A stretch of 64,000 nucleotides of DNA, taken from NCBI RefSeq assembly GCF_030063135.1, contig NZ_JASISO010000043.1, positions 1-64,000 on the forward strand, in the 5' to 3' direction. Under the pieces are notes generated by a model. The model ran no database searches, was not told where the DNA came from, and saw only the letters and a program-made list of their open reading frames with translations. Positions within the stretch are counted from its first letter, which is position 1. Every line of letters starts with the position of its first letter. Both the position numbers and the translations under genes were made by a program. Origin of the DNA: Streptomyces sp. G-G2. Its GTDB lineage: Bacteria; Actinomycetota; Actinomycetes; Streptomycetales; Streptomycetaceae. Of the stretch, positions 7,472 to 14,865 are shown in pieces.

Positions 7472-9067
7472 TCAGGCGGTGGATTCGGCTGCCGACAGGG
7501 CGTGGAGGCGGGTGCGGACGCGGTGGCGGGCCGGGGTGCCCGCGGGAGTGCGGGGGATGGTGTCCAGGGCTTCGAGGCGGCGGATCCGTTCGCCGGGGGA
7601 GAGACGGGCGTTGGCCGCCTCCGCGATGGAGTCCAGGGTGTCGAGCAGGCCGAGCGGGCCGCGCCCGGGGACGCCGGGGCGCAGCACGATCCCGGCCCAG
7701 ACCAGGGCCCCGCGCGCCGGGTCCGGCCAGTCGGCGACCACGCACTCCGCCACCCTGGGGTCCTCGCCGATGACCCGCTCGATCAGCGAAGGCGCGATCA
7801 GGACGTCGTCGCAGGTGAAGACGGACCCGAGCCGGTCGACGACGTACAGGCCGCCGTCCTCGTCGAGGTAGCCCACGTCACCGGTGGACAGCCAGCCGCC
7901 CGCTCCGCAGCCCACGGTCAGCTGCGGCCCCCGGATCTCCAGCTCGCCCGTCGACCACACCGCCACCGGCTGCCGCCCGGCGGGCGTGACCACCCGGCAC
8001 TCGGTACCCGGCAGCGGTACGCCGACCGCGCCCAGGTCGGGCCGGGAGCCGGGCACTTGGTGGTGGGACAGGGTGCACAGTTCGCCCAGGCCGTACCCCT
8101 GGAGCACGGGCGCGCCCAGTACGTCGCGCAGCCGCCGCGCGGTGGCGGGCTCCAGCGGGGTGCCGCCGGACAGCACCGCGCGCAGCTGCGGGCCGGGCAG
8201 GTCGGGGTGGCCGGGTGCGAAACGCCGGTCGGCGGCCAGGCGGCCGAGCCTGCTCGCGAGCCCGTAGTAGTGACCCGCCCCCACCCGGCCCGCGAGCGCG
8301 ATCCCGGCCCAGGGCGCCGGATCCTCGCACAGCACCTGCCAGGCGCCCGCGTGGACGGCCGCGTTGAGGTGGGCGGGGTGGTAGAGCGGCAGGTGGTTCA
8401 CGGTGACCGAACCGGCGCCCAGGTCCTGGGCGATGGAGGTCTGCGCGGCGCTCGCGATGAGGTTGCGGTGGCTGAAACGCACCGCGCGCAGCCCGGTCCC
8501 GGTGGATCCGGGCGCGGCGAGGGCGTGCGGGGTGAACTGGATGCAGGCCACGGCGTCCACGTCGACCGGCGGCTCGGCCCGGAACGGGGTGTCCGCCACG
8601 CCCGCCAGCGCGGTGGACAGCGCCAGCGCCGAGCCCGGGGTCACCTCGCCGACGGCGTCCGTCACCACGATCACGCGCAGCCGCGGCAGCTGGTCCTCCA
8701 GCTTGACGAGGAGTTCGGCCAGCGCGGTGGGCACGAAGGCGATCTCGGCCCCGGCGGTGGTGAGGACCTCGTGCAGCGCGGCCGGCCCGGTCGACGGGTC
8801 GATCAGGGCCAGCAGATGGCCGCTGCGGACCGTTCCGTAGTAGACGGCGGGGAAGACGGCGTCCAGGCTCGCGGCCGCCGCGACCACCGCGCCGGGCCCG
8901 GACGCGATCCGCTGGACGCAGCGCGCGATCCGGTCGGCCTCCCGGTCGAGCGCGGCGAAGGTGAGCGTGGCCCGGCCGGTGGTGACGGCCGGTGCGTCGC
9001 CCCCGCGCGCCGCTGCCCGCCGGGGCAGGTCGTCGAGCGGGTTCTCCAAGTACCTCAGGATGGGCAC
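7472..9067 (-). CDS. AMP-dependent synthetase/ligase family protein, degenerate
   Basis: The 531-aa protein has the ANL (acyl/aryl-CoA ligase, adenylation domain) fold: SHRNLIASAAQTS, YGLGELCTLSHH, and STGDVGYLDEDGGLYVVDRL for motif A7. The phosphate-binding loop, usually TSGTTGxPKG, is replaced by a region around TPHALAAPGSTGTG. The C-terminal catalytic Lys region reads PRTPAGTPARH without Lys. Activity as an acyl-AMP ligase is therefore doubtful. The GTG start at 9067 has an excellent AAGGAGG site 6 nt upstream. It lies 258 bp downstream of the SARP gene on the same strand. That gap carries an 8-bp hairpin (9104-9123) and a 9-bp tandem repeat. Confidence 0.78.
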   Translation of the reverse strand: MPILRYLENPLDDLPRRAAARGGDAPAVTTGRATLTFAALDREADRIARCVQRIASGPGAVVAAAASLDAVFPAVYYGTVRSGHLLALIDPSTGPAALHEVLTTAGAEIAFVPTALAELLVKLEDQLPRLRVIVVTDAVGEVTPGSALALSTALAGVADTPFRAEPPVDVDAVACIQFTPHALAAPGSTGTGLRAVRFSHRNLIASAAQTSIAQDLGAGSVTVNHLPLYHPAHLNAAVHAGAWQVLCEDPAPWAGIALAGRVGAGHYYGLASRLGRLAADRRFAPGHPDLPGPQLRAVLSGGTPLEPATARRLRDVLGAPVLQGYGLGELCTLSHHQVPGSRPDLGAVGVPLPGTECRVVTPAGRQPVAVWSTGELEIRGPQLTVGCGAGGWLSTGDVGYLDEDGGLYVVDRLGSVFTCDDVLIAPSLIERVIGEDPRVAECVVADWPDPARGALVWAGIVLRPGVPGRGPLGLLDTLDSIAEAANARLSPGERIRRLEALDTIPRTPAGTPARHRVRTRLHALSAAESTA

Positions 9068-9103
9068 GTGCGACCTCCTTGCTCCGAAGGCTCCGTGCGC
9101 CCC

Positions 9104-9123
9104 GAGCGTCCCGAAGGACGCTC
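9104..9123. repeat. Hairpin GAGCGTCC-cgaa-GGACGCTC upstream of the AMP-ligase
   Basis: An 8-bp perfect inverted repeat with a 4-nt loop lies 37-56 bp upstream of the AMP-ligase start at 9067. It would be transcribed into the leader if transcription starts further upstream. It could be a weak attenuator, an operator or a chance structure. Confidence 0.4.
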
Positions 9124-9295
9124 CATGCGGCGGGCCGGTGATGACCCATCACTGTGCGCGCGGTGGCTGGAACGGAGCTGGAGAGGTCTTCGCGAGGTGC
9201 TGGAGGCCGCCCCGGGCGTCGTACGGAGGCACCGGACGGGCCGGTGTCCGTACGCTCCCGGGGTGGGCCGCCGGGCCGCCCGCTTGCCACTGGCC

Positions 9296-9331
9296 GGATC
9301 GGCCGGATCAGGCGGATCAGGCGGATCAGGC
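9296..9331. repeat. 9-bp tandem repeat (GGATCGGCC then 3 x GGATCAGGC)
   Basis: Four contiguous 9-bp units overlap the stop codon of the SARP gene (9326-9328). Three are identical (9305, 9314, 9323) and the first differs at the last bases. The repeats read in frame as extra codons just beyond the stop, so they look like slippage at the 3' end of the gene rather than a binding site. Confidence 0.8.
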
Positions 9332-10147
9332 GGCGAAGAGGTCGAACGTCGAGGTGTGGCGGGGTCCCGCGAAGACGTCGAGCTGCGGGTCCACGGACAG
9401 CATCGCCTGGTGCAGGCGCTGGAGTTGCGGCGAGGGCTCCACGCCCAGGTCCTCGATCAGCCGCATGCGCAGCCTGCGGTACACCTCCAGTGCCGAGGCC
9501 TGACGGCCCGAGCGGTAGAGCGCCACCATCACCTGGGAGTGCAGTCCCTCGTGCTGGGGGTGGCGCGCGGTCAGTTCGGTCAGTTCGGCGATGAGCTCGG
9601 CGTGCCGTCCGAGGCGCAGGTCGGCGTCGATGCGGCGTTCCACCGTCACCAGCCTGCTCTCCTCCAGGCGCATCACCTCGATGTCGAGGATCGGCCCGAC
9701 GCGTACGTCGACCAGGGCCGGTCCGCGCCACAGGTCCAGCGCGGCCTTGAAGCGGGCCGCCGAGACCAGGCTGTCGCCCGATTCGAAGGCGCTCTGGCCC
9801 TCGCGGACCAGGCGGTCGTAGTCGTGTACGTCGACGGACTCCTCCGGGATCTGCAGGAGGTAGCCGCCGTGCCGGGTGGCCAGTACCTCCTTGGCCCCGC
9901 CGGGCGCGTCGGGCCCCATCGCGGTGCCGAGACGTCTGCGTAACTGGAGGATGTACGTCTGCAGGGTGGTCAGCGCGCTCTGCGGCGGCTGGGTCCCCCA
10001 GATCTCCTCCATGAGAGTGGGGACCGGCATGACGCGCCCCGGATAGAGCGCGAGCAGCGACAGCACCTGCCGTGGTTTACCCGCGGTCGGAACGATGGAT
10101 CCCCCGTTGACCTCGGCACTCAACGGACCCAGAACCTGAATCCTCAC
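9326..10147 (-). CDS. SARP-family transcriptional activator
   Basis: The 273-aa protein is a small SARP. It has an OmpR-type winged-helix DNA-binding domain at residues 1-95 (KPRQVLSLLALYPGRVMP, then LQTYILQLRRRLG), followed by a bacterial transcriptional activation domain (about 100-255, with DLWRGPALVDV and the Tyr/Arg-rich ALEVYRRLRMRLIEDLGVEP end). SARPs activate Streptomyces antibiotic clusters by binding direct repeats with an 11-bp period near the -35 region. Such repeats are present at 10249-10281 upstream of this gene and at two other cluster promoters. The GTG start at 10147 follows a perfect GGAGGAG. It is very likely the pathway-specific activator. Confidence 0.93.
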   Translation of the reverse strand: MRIQVLGPLSAEVNGGSIVPTAGKPRQVLSLLALYPGRVMPVPTLMEEIWGTQPPQSALTTLQTYILQLRRRLGTAMGPDAPGGAKEVLATRHGGYLLQIPEESVDVHDYDRLVREGQSAFESGDSLVSAARFKAALDLWRGPALVDVRVGPILDIEVMRLEESRLVTVERRIDADLRLGRHAELIAELTELTARHPQHEGLHSQVMVALYRSGRQASALEVYRRLRMRLIEDLGVEPSPQLQRLHQAMLSVDPQLDVFAGPRHTSTFDLFAA

Positions 10148-10203
10148 GGTCTCCTCCGTACTCGTCGAGTTCCTTGTCTTTCCCGTCCGGTAGGCAGAAA
10201 TCC

Positions 10204-10232
10204 GCCCCCGCTCCAGGCACGCTAGCGGGGGC
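10204..10232. repeat. Hairpin GCCCCCGCT / AGCGGGGGC upstream of SARP
   Basis: A 9-bp perfect inverted repeat with an 11-nt loop lies 57-85 bp upstream of the SARP start. On the plus strand a short T-run follows it, but no plus-strand gene ends here. An operator or leader structure of the SARP transcript is as likely as a terminator. Confidence 0.5.
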
Positions 10233-10248
10233 CACTGGTTTTTCTCAA

Positions 10249-10281
10249 TTTCCTGTAGCGGTCCTTGAGCGCCTTTCCATG
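10249..10281 (-). promoter_or_regulatory. Putative SARP box: three 11-bp direct repeats
   Basis: Read on the minus strand, three contiguous 11-mers occur: CATGGAAAGGC, GCTCAAGGACC and GCTACAGGAAA. They keep an 11-bp period (7-bp core plus 4-bp spacer), the geometry of known SARP sites. The same period and a similar (G/C)CT(G/C)-GAAATCC unit occur at 13872-13904 and 63933-63965. The placement suggests autoregulation of the SARP gene. Confidence 0.45.
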
Positions 10282-10459
10282 ACGCTCAATCATTACGGTG
10301 TGATCCAGCCTTCTCGCAGGTCAGGGCGGGCTGGATATCGCTGTGCACACAGATCCGGACACACCGCGGGGGAAAATGATGATGGATATAGATCAACTAT
10401 CCGGTACGCGAGAGCACCCGCGAATGTTTCCAAATTATCGGTAAAGGATTCGAGGGGTG

Positions 10460-11380
10460 TCACGCGAGAACGGACGCCGGGATTCCACCGACCGGCTTCG
10501 GCAGCGGAAAAGTCTGCGGGTCCGAACGGCTCCAGGGGAAGCCGTGGTTCAGTTGGATCACCGCGTCCTGGCCGGGGTCGGCGGGCACCGCGACGGCGAC
10601 CAGCACCCCCGGGACCGGCTCCAGCTCGATGAACCACCACGGGCGGGCCGTGTCGTCCTCGGGCGGGACGAAGGCGTGCACCCCGCGCTCGTCGTCCATC
10701 GTGAACACGAAGCTGTCGAAGGGCAGTCCGAGACCCAGACCGCGGGCCTTGGAGTACGCCTCCTTGAGCGTCCACACGCGCAGCGCGCGGCGGTCGCGGT
10801 CGCGCCCCGGCGGCAGCGCGTCCACCCAGGCGCGCTCCTCGGGCGCGAAGGTGCGCACGATGGTGGTGATGGCCTGGTCGTCGCGGTCGTCCATCCGCTC
10901 CACGTCCACGCCGATGCGCTGCTGGCGCACGATGCCGAGCAGGTTGTAGCCGCCCGCGTGGGAGAGGTTGAAGTCCAGCTGGGCGCCGCCGCGCGGCATG
11001 GCGTCGGGGGAGGGCCGCAGGAACGGGCGTCCGCGCGCGGAGCGCCAGATGACCAGCTCGGCCTCGGACAGGCCCGCCTCCAGGGAGAGGGCGCGGCGCA
11101 CCAGGGTGTGGGCGATGAGGTACTGGCTGCGGTCCCGCTCGAAGAGGAACTTCCCGGCGGTCTTGTGCTCGTGGGCGTCGAGCCAGTGCCCGGCCAGCAG
11201 GCCCGCGAGGGCCGGGTTCACGTCCTCGTTGGGGCACAGCCACAGGGTGACCGCCTCGGCGGTGGGGCCTTGGGCGGCGGCCGCCTCGACCAGCTGCTGG
11301 CGGTTGGTGCCCGTGCCCGTGGCCGGCCCCTTGCCGGTGCCGGTGGGCGTGCTGGTGGCCGTGACCGGGTCCGCGCTCAC
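10460..11380 (-). CDS. Sfp-type 4'-phosphopantetheinyl transferase (second copy)
   Basis: The 306-aa protein carries the motifs DFNLSHAGG, IGVDVER and WTLKEAYSKARGLGLGLPFD, so the catalytic Asp/Glu and the KExxxK helix are intact. The first 30 residues are a Thr/Gly/Pro-rich tail not typical of the family, and a later start is possible. The GTG start overlaps the stop of the ketosynthase-like gene (GTGA), placing it in one operon with that gene and the tandem ACP. It probably activates the tandem ACP encoded two genes upstream. The sequence differs clearly from the PPTase at 4338-5243, so this is not a recent duplication. Confidence 0.9.
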   Translation of the reverse strand: MSADPVTATSTPTGTGKGPATGTGTNRQQLVEAAAAQGPTAEAVTLWLCPNEDVNPALAGLLAGHWLDAHEHKTAGKFLFERDRSQYLIAHTLVRRALSLEAGLSEAELVIWRSARGRPFLRPSPDAMPRGGAQLDFNLSHAGGYNLLGIVRQQRIGVDVERMDDRDDQAITTIVRTFAPEERAWVDALPPGRDRDRRALRVWTLKEAYSKARGLGLGLPFDSFVFTMDDERGVHAFVPPEDDTARPWWFIELEPVPGVLVAVAVPADPGQDAVIQLNHGFPWSRSDPQTFPLPKPVGGIPASVLA

Positions 11381-13034
11381 CCGAGGGCTCCGGGCTCGGA
11401 ACGGGCGGGGCGCGGCGGGCTGTCGCACCACAGGGGGCGGGGGCGCGGGACGGTCGTCGGCAGTTCTACGACGGGACGCGGGCCGGGGACCGTTGGCGGT
11501 GCGGAGGCGGACGCGGACGCGGAGGCCGACGCGGGGGCCGACGCCGGGGCCGGGGCCGACCGGTCGGGGACGAGGACGTCCACCCCGGCCAGCCACAGGC
11601 GGGTCAGCTGTTCGAGCCGCCCGCCGCGCCAGAGGGCGTCGATGTAGGCGCGGGTCTCGTCGAGCGCGCCGAGCAGCAGGGGGTCGCGTTCGGCGGCGCG
11701 CAGGTCGGCGGTGCGGACGAGGGGGACGGGGGCTCCGGGTGGCGCGGTCGGGCGGGCCGGTGCCGCGAAGGCGGCCAGGGCGCTCGCGAGGGCGGGGACG
11801 TCGGAGGCGACGACCGCCAGGCGGCAGCTCATCGCGGCCCGGCCGGCACGGAGTTCGCCCGCCACCGCGTCCAGGTCGCAGGCCGCGCCCCGGGCCGCGC
11901 CGGCCGGTGCGGTCAGCCAGCGGGCCAGCCGGGCGGCGGTGGCGCTCAGGTGGGCGGGGGTGGGCGCGGAGAGCAGCACCAGGCGGGGACCGGGCGCCGG
12001 TTCGGCGCGGCCGTCGGGCTGGGGGGCACTCCGCGGGGCCTCTTCGAGGAGGACCGTCGCCTGGGGCGCACCCTCGTCGTGTACGCCGACCAGCGCGCGG
12101 CGGGGGGTTGGTGCGGCGGGCCAGGCGGTGGGCTGGGCCCGGCCGCCGCCGTCCGGGGCCGCCGGTGCGGGGAGCAGGGTGGCGTGGCGCAGCTGGAGCA
12201 CGGCCCGGGTCAGCGCGGCCGCGCCGGTCGCGGGGCCCGCCCGGCCGACGGAGGCCGCCACGCTCCGGGCGTCCTCCGCCAGGGCCACGGCCGGGGCGGG
12301 GACCCGGGCGGCGGCCAGGGCGTGCTGGGTGAGGCGTTCGCGCAGCGGGGCGTGGGGGCCGCGGCCGGGGTGGCCGACGGCGCTGGAGAGGAGGACGGCG
12401 TGCACGTGGTCGCCGTCGGCCCGGGCGGCGGCCAGCGGCTTGAGCAGGACGGCCGCGACGCCCTCGCCGTCGCCGGGGCGGGCGGGGTCGAGGCGGAGTT
12501 CGGCGGTGCCGACGAGGGCGGCCGCGCACTCTCCCGCGCGCAGGGCGGCGAGGGCGTGGTGCAGGGCGGTGAGGAAGGAGGAGGGGCCGGTGTCGACGTT
12601 CTGGCTGGGGCCGCGCAGGTCCAGCAGCCGGGACAGCCGCCCGGCCGGGTCGCCCTGCGGGCCGCGGCCGCCGGTGAGCACGGCGTAGTCGCGAGAGGTG
12701 ACGGCGAGGTAGACGCCGACGCTGCGGCCGGTCGCGTCGAGGCGGGCCCCGGCGTGCCCGGCGCTCTCCAGGGCCTGCCAGGCGCTGTGCAGCAGCAGCC
12801 GCTCCTGCGGGTCGAGCAGGGCGGCGGTGCGGTCGTCGAGGCCGAAGAGGTCGGGGTCGAAGCCGTCGATGTCGTCGAGGTAGTGGCCGTCGCCGGTCGC
12901 CTCCGGCGAGGATGCGCCGCCGACGTGCCCCGGGATCCCCCCGGCGGGGCGGGGATGGCCGTCAGTAAGGCCACCGCGCGGCGGCGCTCCAGGGTGCCGC
13001 TCTTGAACCGCGTCAGGATTTCCCGGTCTTCCAT
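11377..13034 (-). CDS. Ketosynthase-like protein, degenerate, apparent frameshift near 12900-12960
   Basis: An ATG at 13034 opens a typical PKS-protein N-terminus (MEDREILTRFKSG...RRRAVALLTAIP), but that frame soon turns to low-complexity sequence. Ketosynthase homology (YLDDIDGFDPDLFGL, LLDPQERLLLHSAWQALES, GVYLAVTSRDYA) continues in another frame from about 12900 and runs to 11377. The distance 13034-11377 is not a multiple of three, so a single indel, in the genome or in the read, separates the two parts. The KS is also defective: the usual VDTACSS reads VDTGPSS without Cys, and the N-terminal part of the KS fold is missing. A KS-AT linker-like region follows, but there is no AT. It is coupled to the PPTase gene (GTGA). 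It is a scaffold-like relic or a pseudogene. Confidence 0.7.
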
Positions 13035-13068
13035 CTCCTGGCGTGCCTTTCGTCTCAGGCGGGGGGTG

Positions 13069-13818
13069 TCAGCGTGCGGCCAGCAGGGCGGCGGCTTCGT
13101 CGATGCTGAGTACGTCGTCCCGTACGGCGTCGAGCAGCGCTTCGAGGTCCAGCCCGGGGCCCTGGGTGACGGGACGGACCGGCGCGGCGGGCGGCGGGGT
13201 GGGGGCCGGGGCCGCCGCCGGGGCGCCCGTGACGCGGCCGGTGATGTACGCCGCCATCGCCGCGAGGTCGGGGTGCTCGTACAGCAGGGCGGTCTGCTCG
13301 GTCAGGTCCCAGGTCTGGTTGATGCCCGCGACGAACTCCGCGGCCAGGATCGAGTCCAGGCCCATACTGGTGAACGGCGTACCGGGGTCGATGTCCTCGG
13401 GCGCGCACCGCAGGATGCGCGCGAGCTGGGCCCGCAGGGCCGTGACGAGATCGCCGTGGTCGGCCGCCACCGTGACCGCGGCCGGGTGCCGCACGGGACG
13501 CAGCGGGGACCAGCTGGTCATCGGAGCCGCGGCGGAAGCCGCCGGGGCCGGGGCCGACGGAGCGTGCAGGCGGCTCGCGAGGTGCCGGGCCAGCGCCGCC
13601 GGAGTCGGGTGCTCGTACAGCGCGTCGGCCGGAAGCCGGATGCCGTAGCGGGCGCCGAGCGCGCCGAGGAACTGGGCGCCGAGCAGGGAGTCGAGCCCCA
13701 TGAAGGTGAACGGGCGCTCGGCGTCCACCACATGCACCTCGACGCCGGTCATCCCCGCGAGCACCGCGGTGAGTTCGGCGAGTACATCGGCGGCCGGTGT
13801 GTGCGGGGCTGTGGTCAT
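13069..13818 (-). CDS. Tandem (two-domain) acyl carrier protein with C-terminal docking-like helix
   Basis: The 249-aa protein has two ACP domains. ACP1 spans about residues 8-83 with attachment motif GLDSLLGAQF, and ACP2 about 125-195 with GLDSILAAEF; both serines are present. A Pro/Ala linker separates them. The C-terminus (LDLEALLDAVRDDVLSIDEA) resembles a short helical docking segment, and the ketosynthase-like protein encoded next begins with a similar helical motif. The tandem arrangement resembles type I PKS modules rather than the free type II ACP at 17943. The ATG at 13818 has a GGGGAGA site. It is transcribed divergently from the 42-aa peptide gene, across a region holding SARP-like repeats. 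Confidence 0.88.
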   Translation of the reverse strand: MTTAPHTPAADVLAELTAVLAGMTGVEVHVVDAERPFTFMGLDSLLGAQFLGALGARYGIRLPADALYEHPTPAALARHLASRLHAPSAPAPAASAAAPMTSWSPLRPVRHPAAVTVAADHGDLVTALRAQLARILRCAPEDIDPGTPFTSMGLDSILAAEFVAGINQTWDLTEQTALLYEHPDLAAMAAYITGRVTGAPAAAPAPTPPPAAPVRPVTQGPGLDLEALLDAVRDDVLSIDEAAALLAAR

Positions 13819-13871
13819 GATGGGCGTCTCCCCGTGTCGGATCCCGGTCCCACGGTACTTTTCCGGAATTT

Positions 13872-13904
13872 CCTGGAGGGGCCCTGGAATTCCGCTGGGG
13901 CGGG
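13872..13904 (+). promoter_or_regulatory. Putative SARP box: three 11-bp direct repeats
   Basis: CCTGGAGGGGC, CCTGGAATTCC and GCTGGGGCGGG are contiguous 11-mers between the divergent tandem-ACP and 42-aa peptide genes. A TTGACG box follows at about 13916, and TGAATC lies 17 bp further on, giving a plausible plus-strand promoter. The arrangement matches SARP activation sites, where repeats lie next to the -35 box. Confidence 0.45.
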
Positions 13905-13999
13905 AGAAATGGGCCTTGACGCGGAGTGGCCGGGCTGGTGAATCTCAAGAAGGTATTCGAGGTATTCGTGACTGGTCCGCGTCTGAAGGAGACACCATC

Positions 14000-14128
14000 G
14001 TGGCGAGCAAGAAGAAGAACGTGACCGGTTCCGAGACGGACGTCCTGCCCGGCGCCGCCGTCGAGAGCACCGAGGGCATGGAGGACATCTCCGACGCGGA
14101 CGTCCTCGGCAACATCGCACTCCAGTAG
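14000..14128 (+). CDS. 42-aa acidic peptide, unknown function
   Basis: The GTG start at 14000 follows GAAGGAGA with good spacing. The peptide begins with a Lys cluster (VASKKKNVTG) and ends with an acidic, hydrophobic stretch (GMEDISDADVLGNIALQ). It has no Cys, no signal peptide and no membrane helix. A strong terminator (14191-14228) follows 62 bp after the stop, and SARP-like repeats precede it, so it looks like a one-gene transcript under pathway control. Possible roles are a precursor peptide, a small enzyme partner or a regulator. No classical RiPP enzyme was recognised nearby. I do not recognise the family. Confidence 0.6.
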   Translation: MASKKKNVTGSETDVLPGAAVESTEGMEDISDADVLGNIALQ

Positions 14129-14190
14129 GACCCGGTCGGATCCAGCAGGACCAGCAAGGCCAGCAGGACCCCGTAGGACCCAGCAGTGAC

Positions 14191-14228
14191 GGCGAAGGGG
14201 CCCCACCCGGCGGTGGGGCCCCTTCGCC
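14191..14228. terminator. Strong bidirectional terminator hairpin
   Basis: A perfect 17-bp stem (GGCGAAGGGGCCCCACC and its complement) with a 4-nt loop CGGC lies between the 42-aa peptide gene and the convergent DUF1772 gene. It can serve both. The preceding 14130-14185 has degenerate CAGCAGGACC repeats. Confidence 0.85.
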
Positions 14229-14242
14229 GTCGCGCGCGGGCC

Positions 14243-14716
14243 TCAGGTGGTCGAGAGGACCACGCACATCGCGCCGAGGGCCACCGCCTGGAGCAGCACC
14301 CGTACGTTGATGACGCTGTCCCAGGTGCGCTGCAGGCCGCGCGCGTCGGGGGCGACCTTGCACTCCAGGGCCGCGCTGGTGAGGGCCTTGTTCACCGGCA
14401 CGCTCACCTTGTTGTAGATGGCCAGCCAGATGACCAGGGCCACCGCCGCGACACCGGCGGCGACGGACGGTACGGGCTTGCCGTCGAAGCCCGCCACCGC
14501 GGCGGTGCCCACCGTGGAGACCAGGCCGAACACACCGGGGAAGACCATCCGGGCGTCCCCGAAGCGGTGGGTCTGGCCCATGACGCTGGTCAGGGTCGCG
14601 TCGTCCACGTGGGCGAGCGCGGGGCGCTGGACGAGTGCGCCGAAGACGTCGGTGCCGTAGACCACCGCGTTGGCCATGGTGGCTATCACGGCCAGCGTTT
14701 GCAGGAGGACTTCCAT
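14243..14716 (-). CDS. DUF1772-family small membrane protein
   Basis: The 157-aa protein has four likely transmembrane helices (VLLQTLAVIATMANAVVYG near the N-terminus, then segments near VFGLVSTVGTAAVAG, AAGVAAVALVIWLAIYNK and VLLQAVALGAMCVVLS). It belongs to the DUF1772 group, which includes anthrone-oxygenase-like proteins in aromatic polyketide clusters. ATG 14716 with AAGGTGG upstream is preferred over GTG 14725 and 14719. It is divergent from the FAD monooxygenase gene, with which it may share a promoter region. A role in tailoring oxidation is possible, but membership alone does not prove it. Confidence 0.75.
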   Translation of the reverse strand: MEVLLQTLAVIATMANAVVYGTDVFGALVQRPALAHVDDATLTSVMGQTHRFGDARMVFPGVFGLVSTVGTAAVAGFDGKPVPSVAAGVAAVALVIWLAIYNKVSVPVNKALTSAALECKVAPDARGLQRTWDSVINVRVLLQAVALGAMCVVLSTT

Positions 14717-14737
14717 CACAACCACCTTCGTAGCGAC

Positions 14738-14752
14738 GCTAGATGTTCTGCT
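14738..14752. promoter_or_regulatory. Imperfect GCTAGA-TGT-TCTGC operator-like site
   Basis: This site resembles the perfect GCTAGA-N3-TCTAGC palindrome at 51716-51730 and the one at 27291-27304. It sits in the divergent DUF1772/FAD-monooxygenase promoter region. A second GCTAGC-centred near-palindrome is at about 14777-14788, and TTGACA occurs at 14787-14792. A minus-strand TTGATA-N16-TAGCGT promoter for DUF1772 overlaps it. Confidence 0.35.
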
Positions 14753-14865
14753 GAGACTATCAAGTTCGATGCTTGGAATGCTAGCGTTGACAACTCCACT
14801 AGTACGCCAGGGAGTTCACGCCCGGTCCCGGACCGGCCCGGGCAGCCACGAGGAGAGCACACAAG

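Larger units (their letters stand above)
10148..10459. promoter_or_regulatory. 312-bp regulatory intergenic region upstream of the SARP gene
   Basis: This gap separates the SARP start from the end of the second PPTase gene and is AT-richer than its surroundings, as promoters are in this genome. It contains a 9-bp inverted repeat at 10204-10212/10224-10232, the 11-bp-period direct repeats at 10249-10281, and an overlapping TTGAGCG...CGCTCAA inverted repeat at 10265-10271/10283-10289. Nothing coding is visible. Promoter elements of the SARP gene must lie here, but I cannot fix -35/-10 boxes. Confidence 0.6.

Noticed and set aside
9296..9331. 9-bp tandem repeat considered as a SARP binding site
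   Set aside because: The period is 9, not 11, and it lies at the 3' end of the SARP gene rather than at a promoter.
5528..9943. 1471-codon plus-strand frame across three genes
   Set aside because: It overlaps well-supported genes on both strands and has GC-frame composition only.
14000..14128. 42-aa peptide as a lanthipeptide or lasso precursor
   Set aside because: It has no Cys, and no lanthionine synthetase, lasso cyclase or B/C protein pair was found in the window. It is kept only as unknown.
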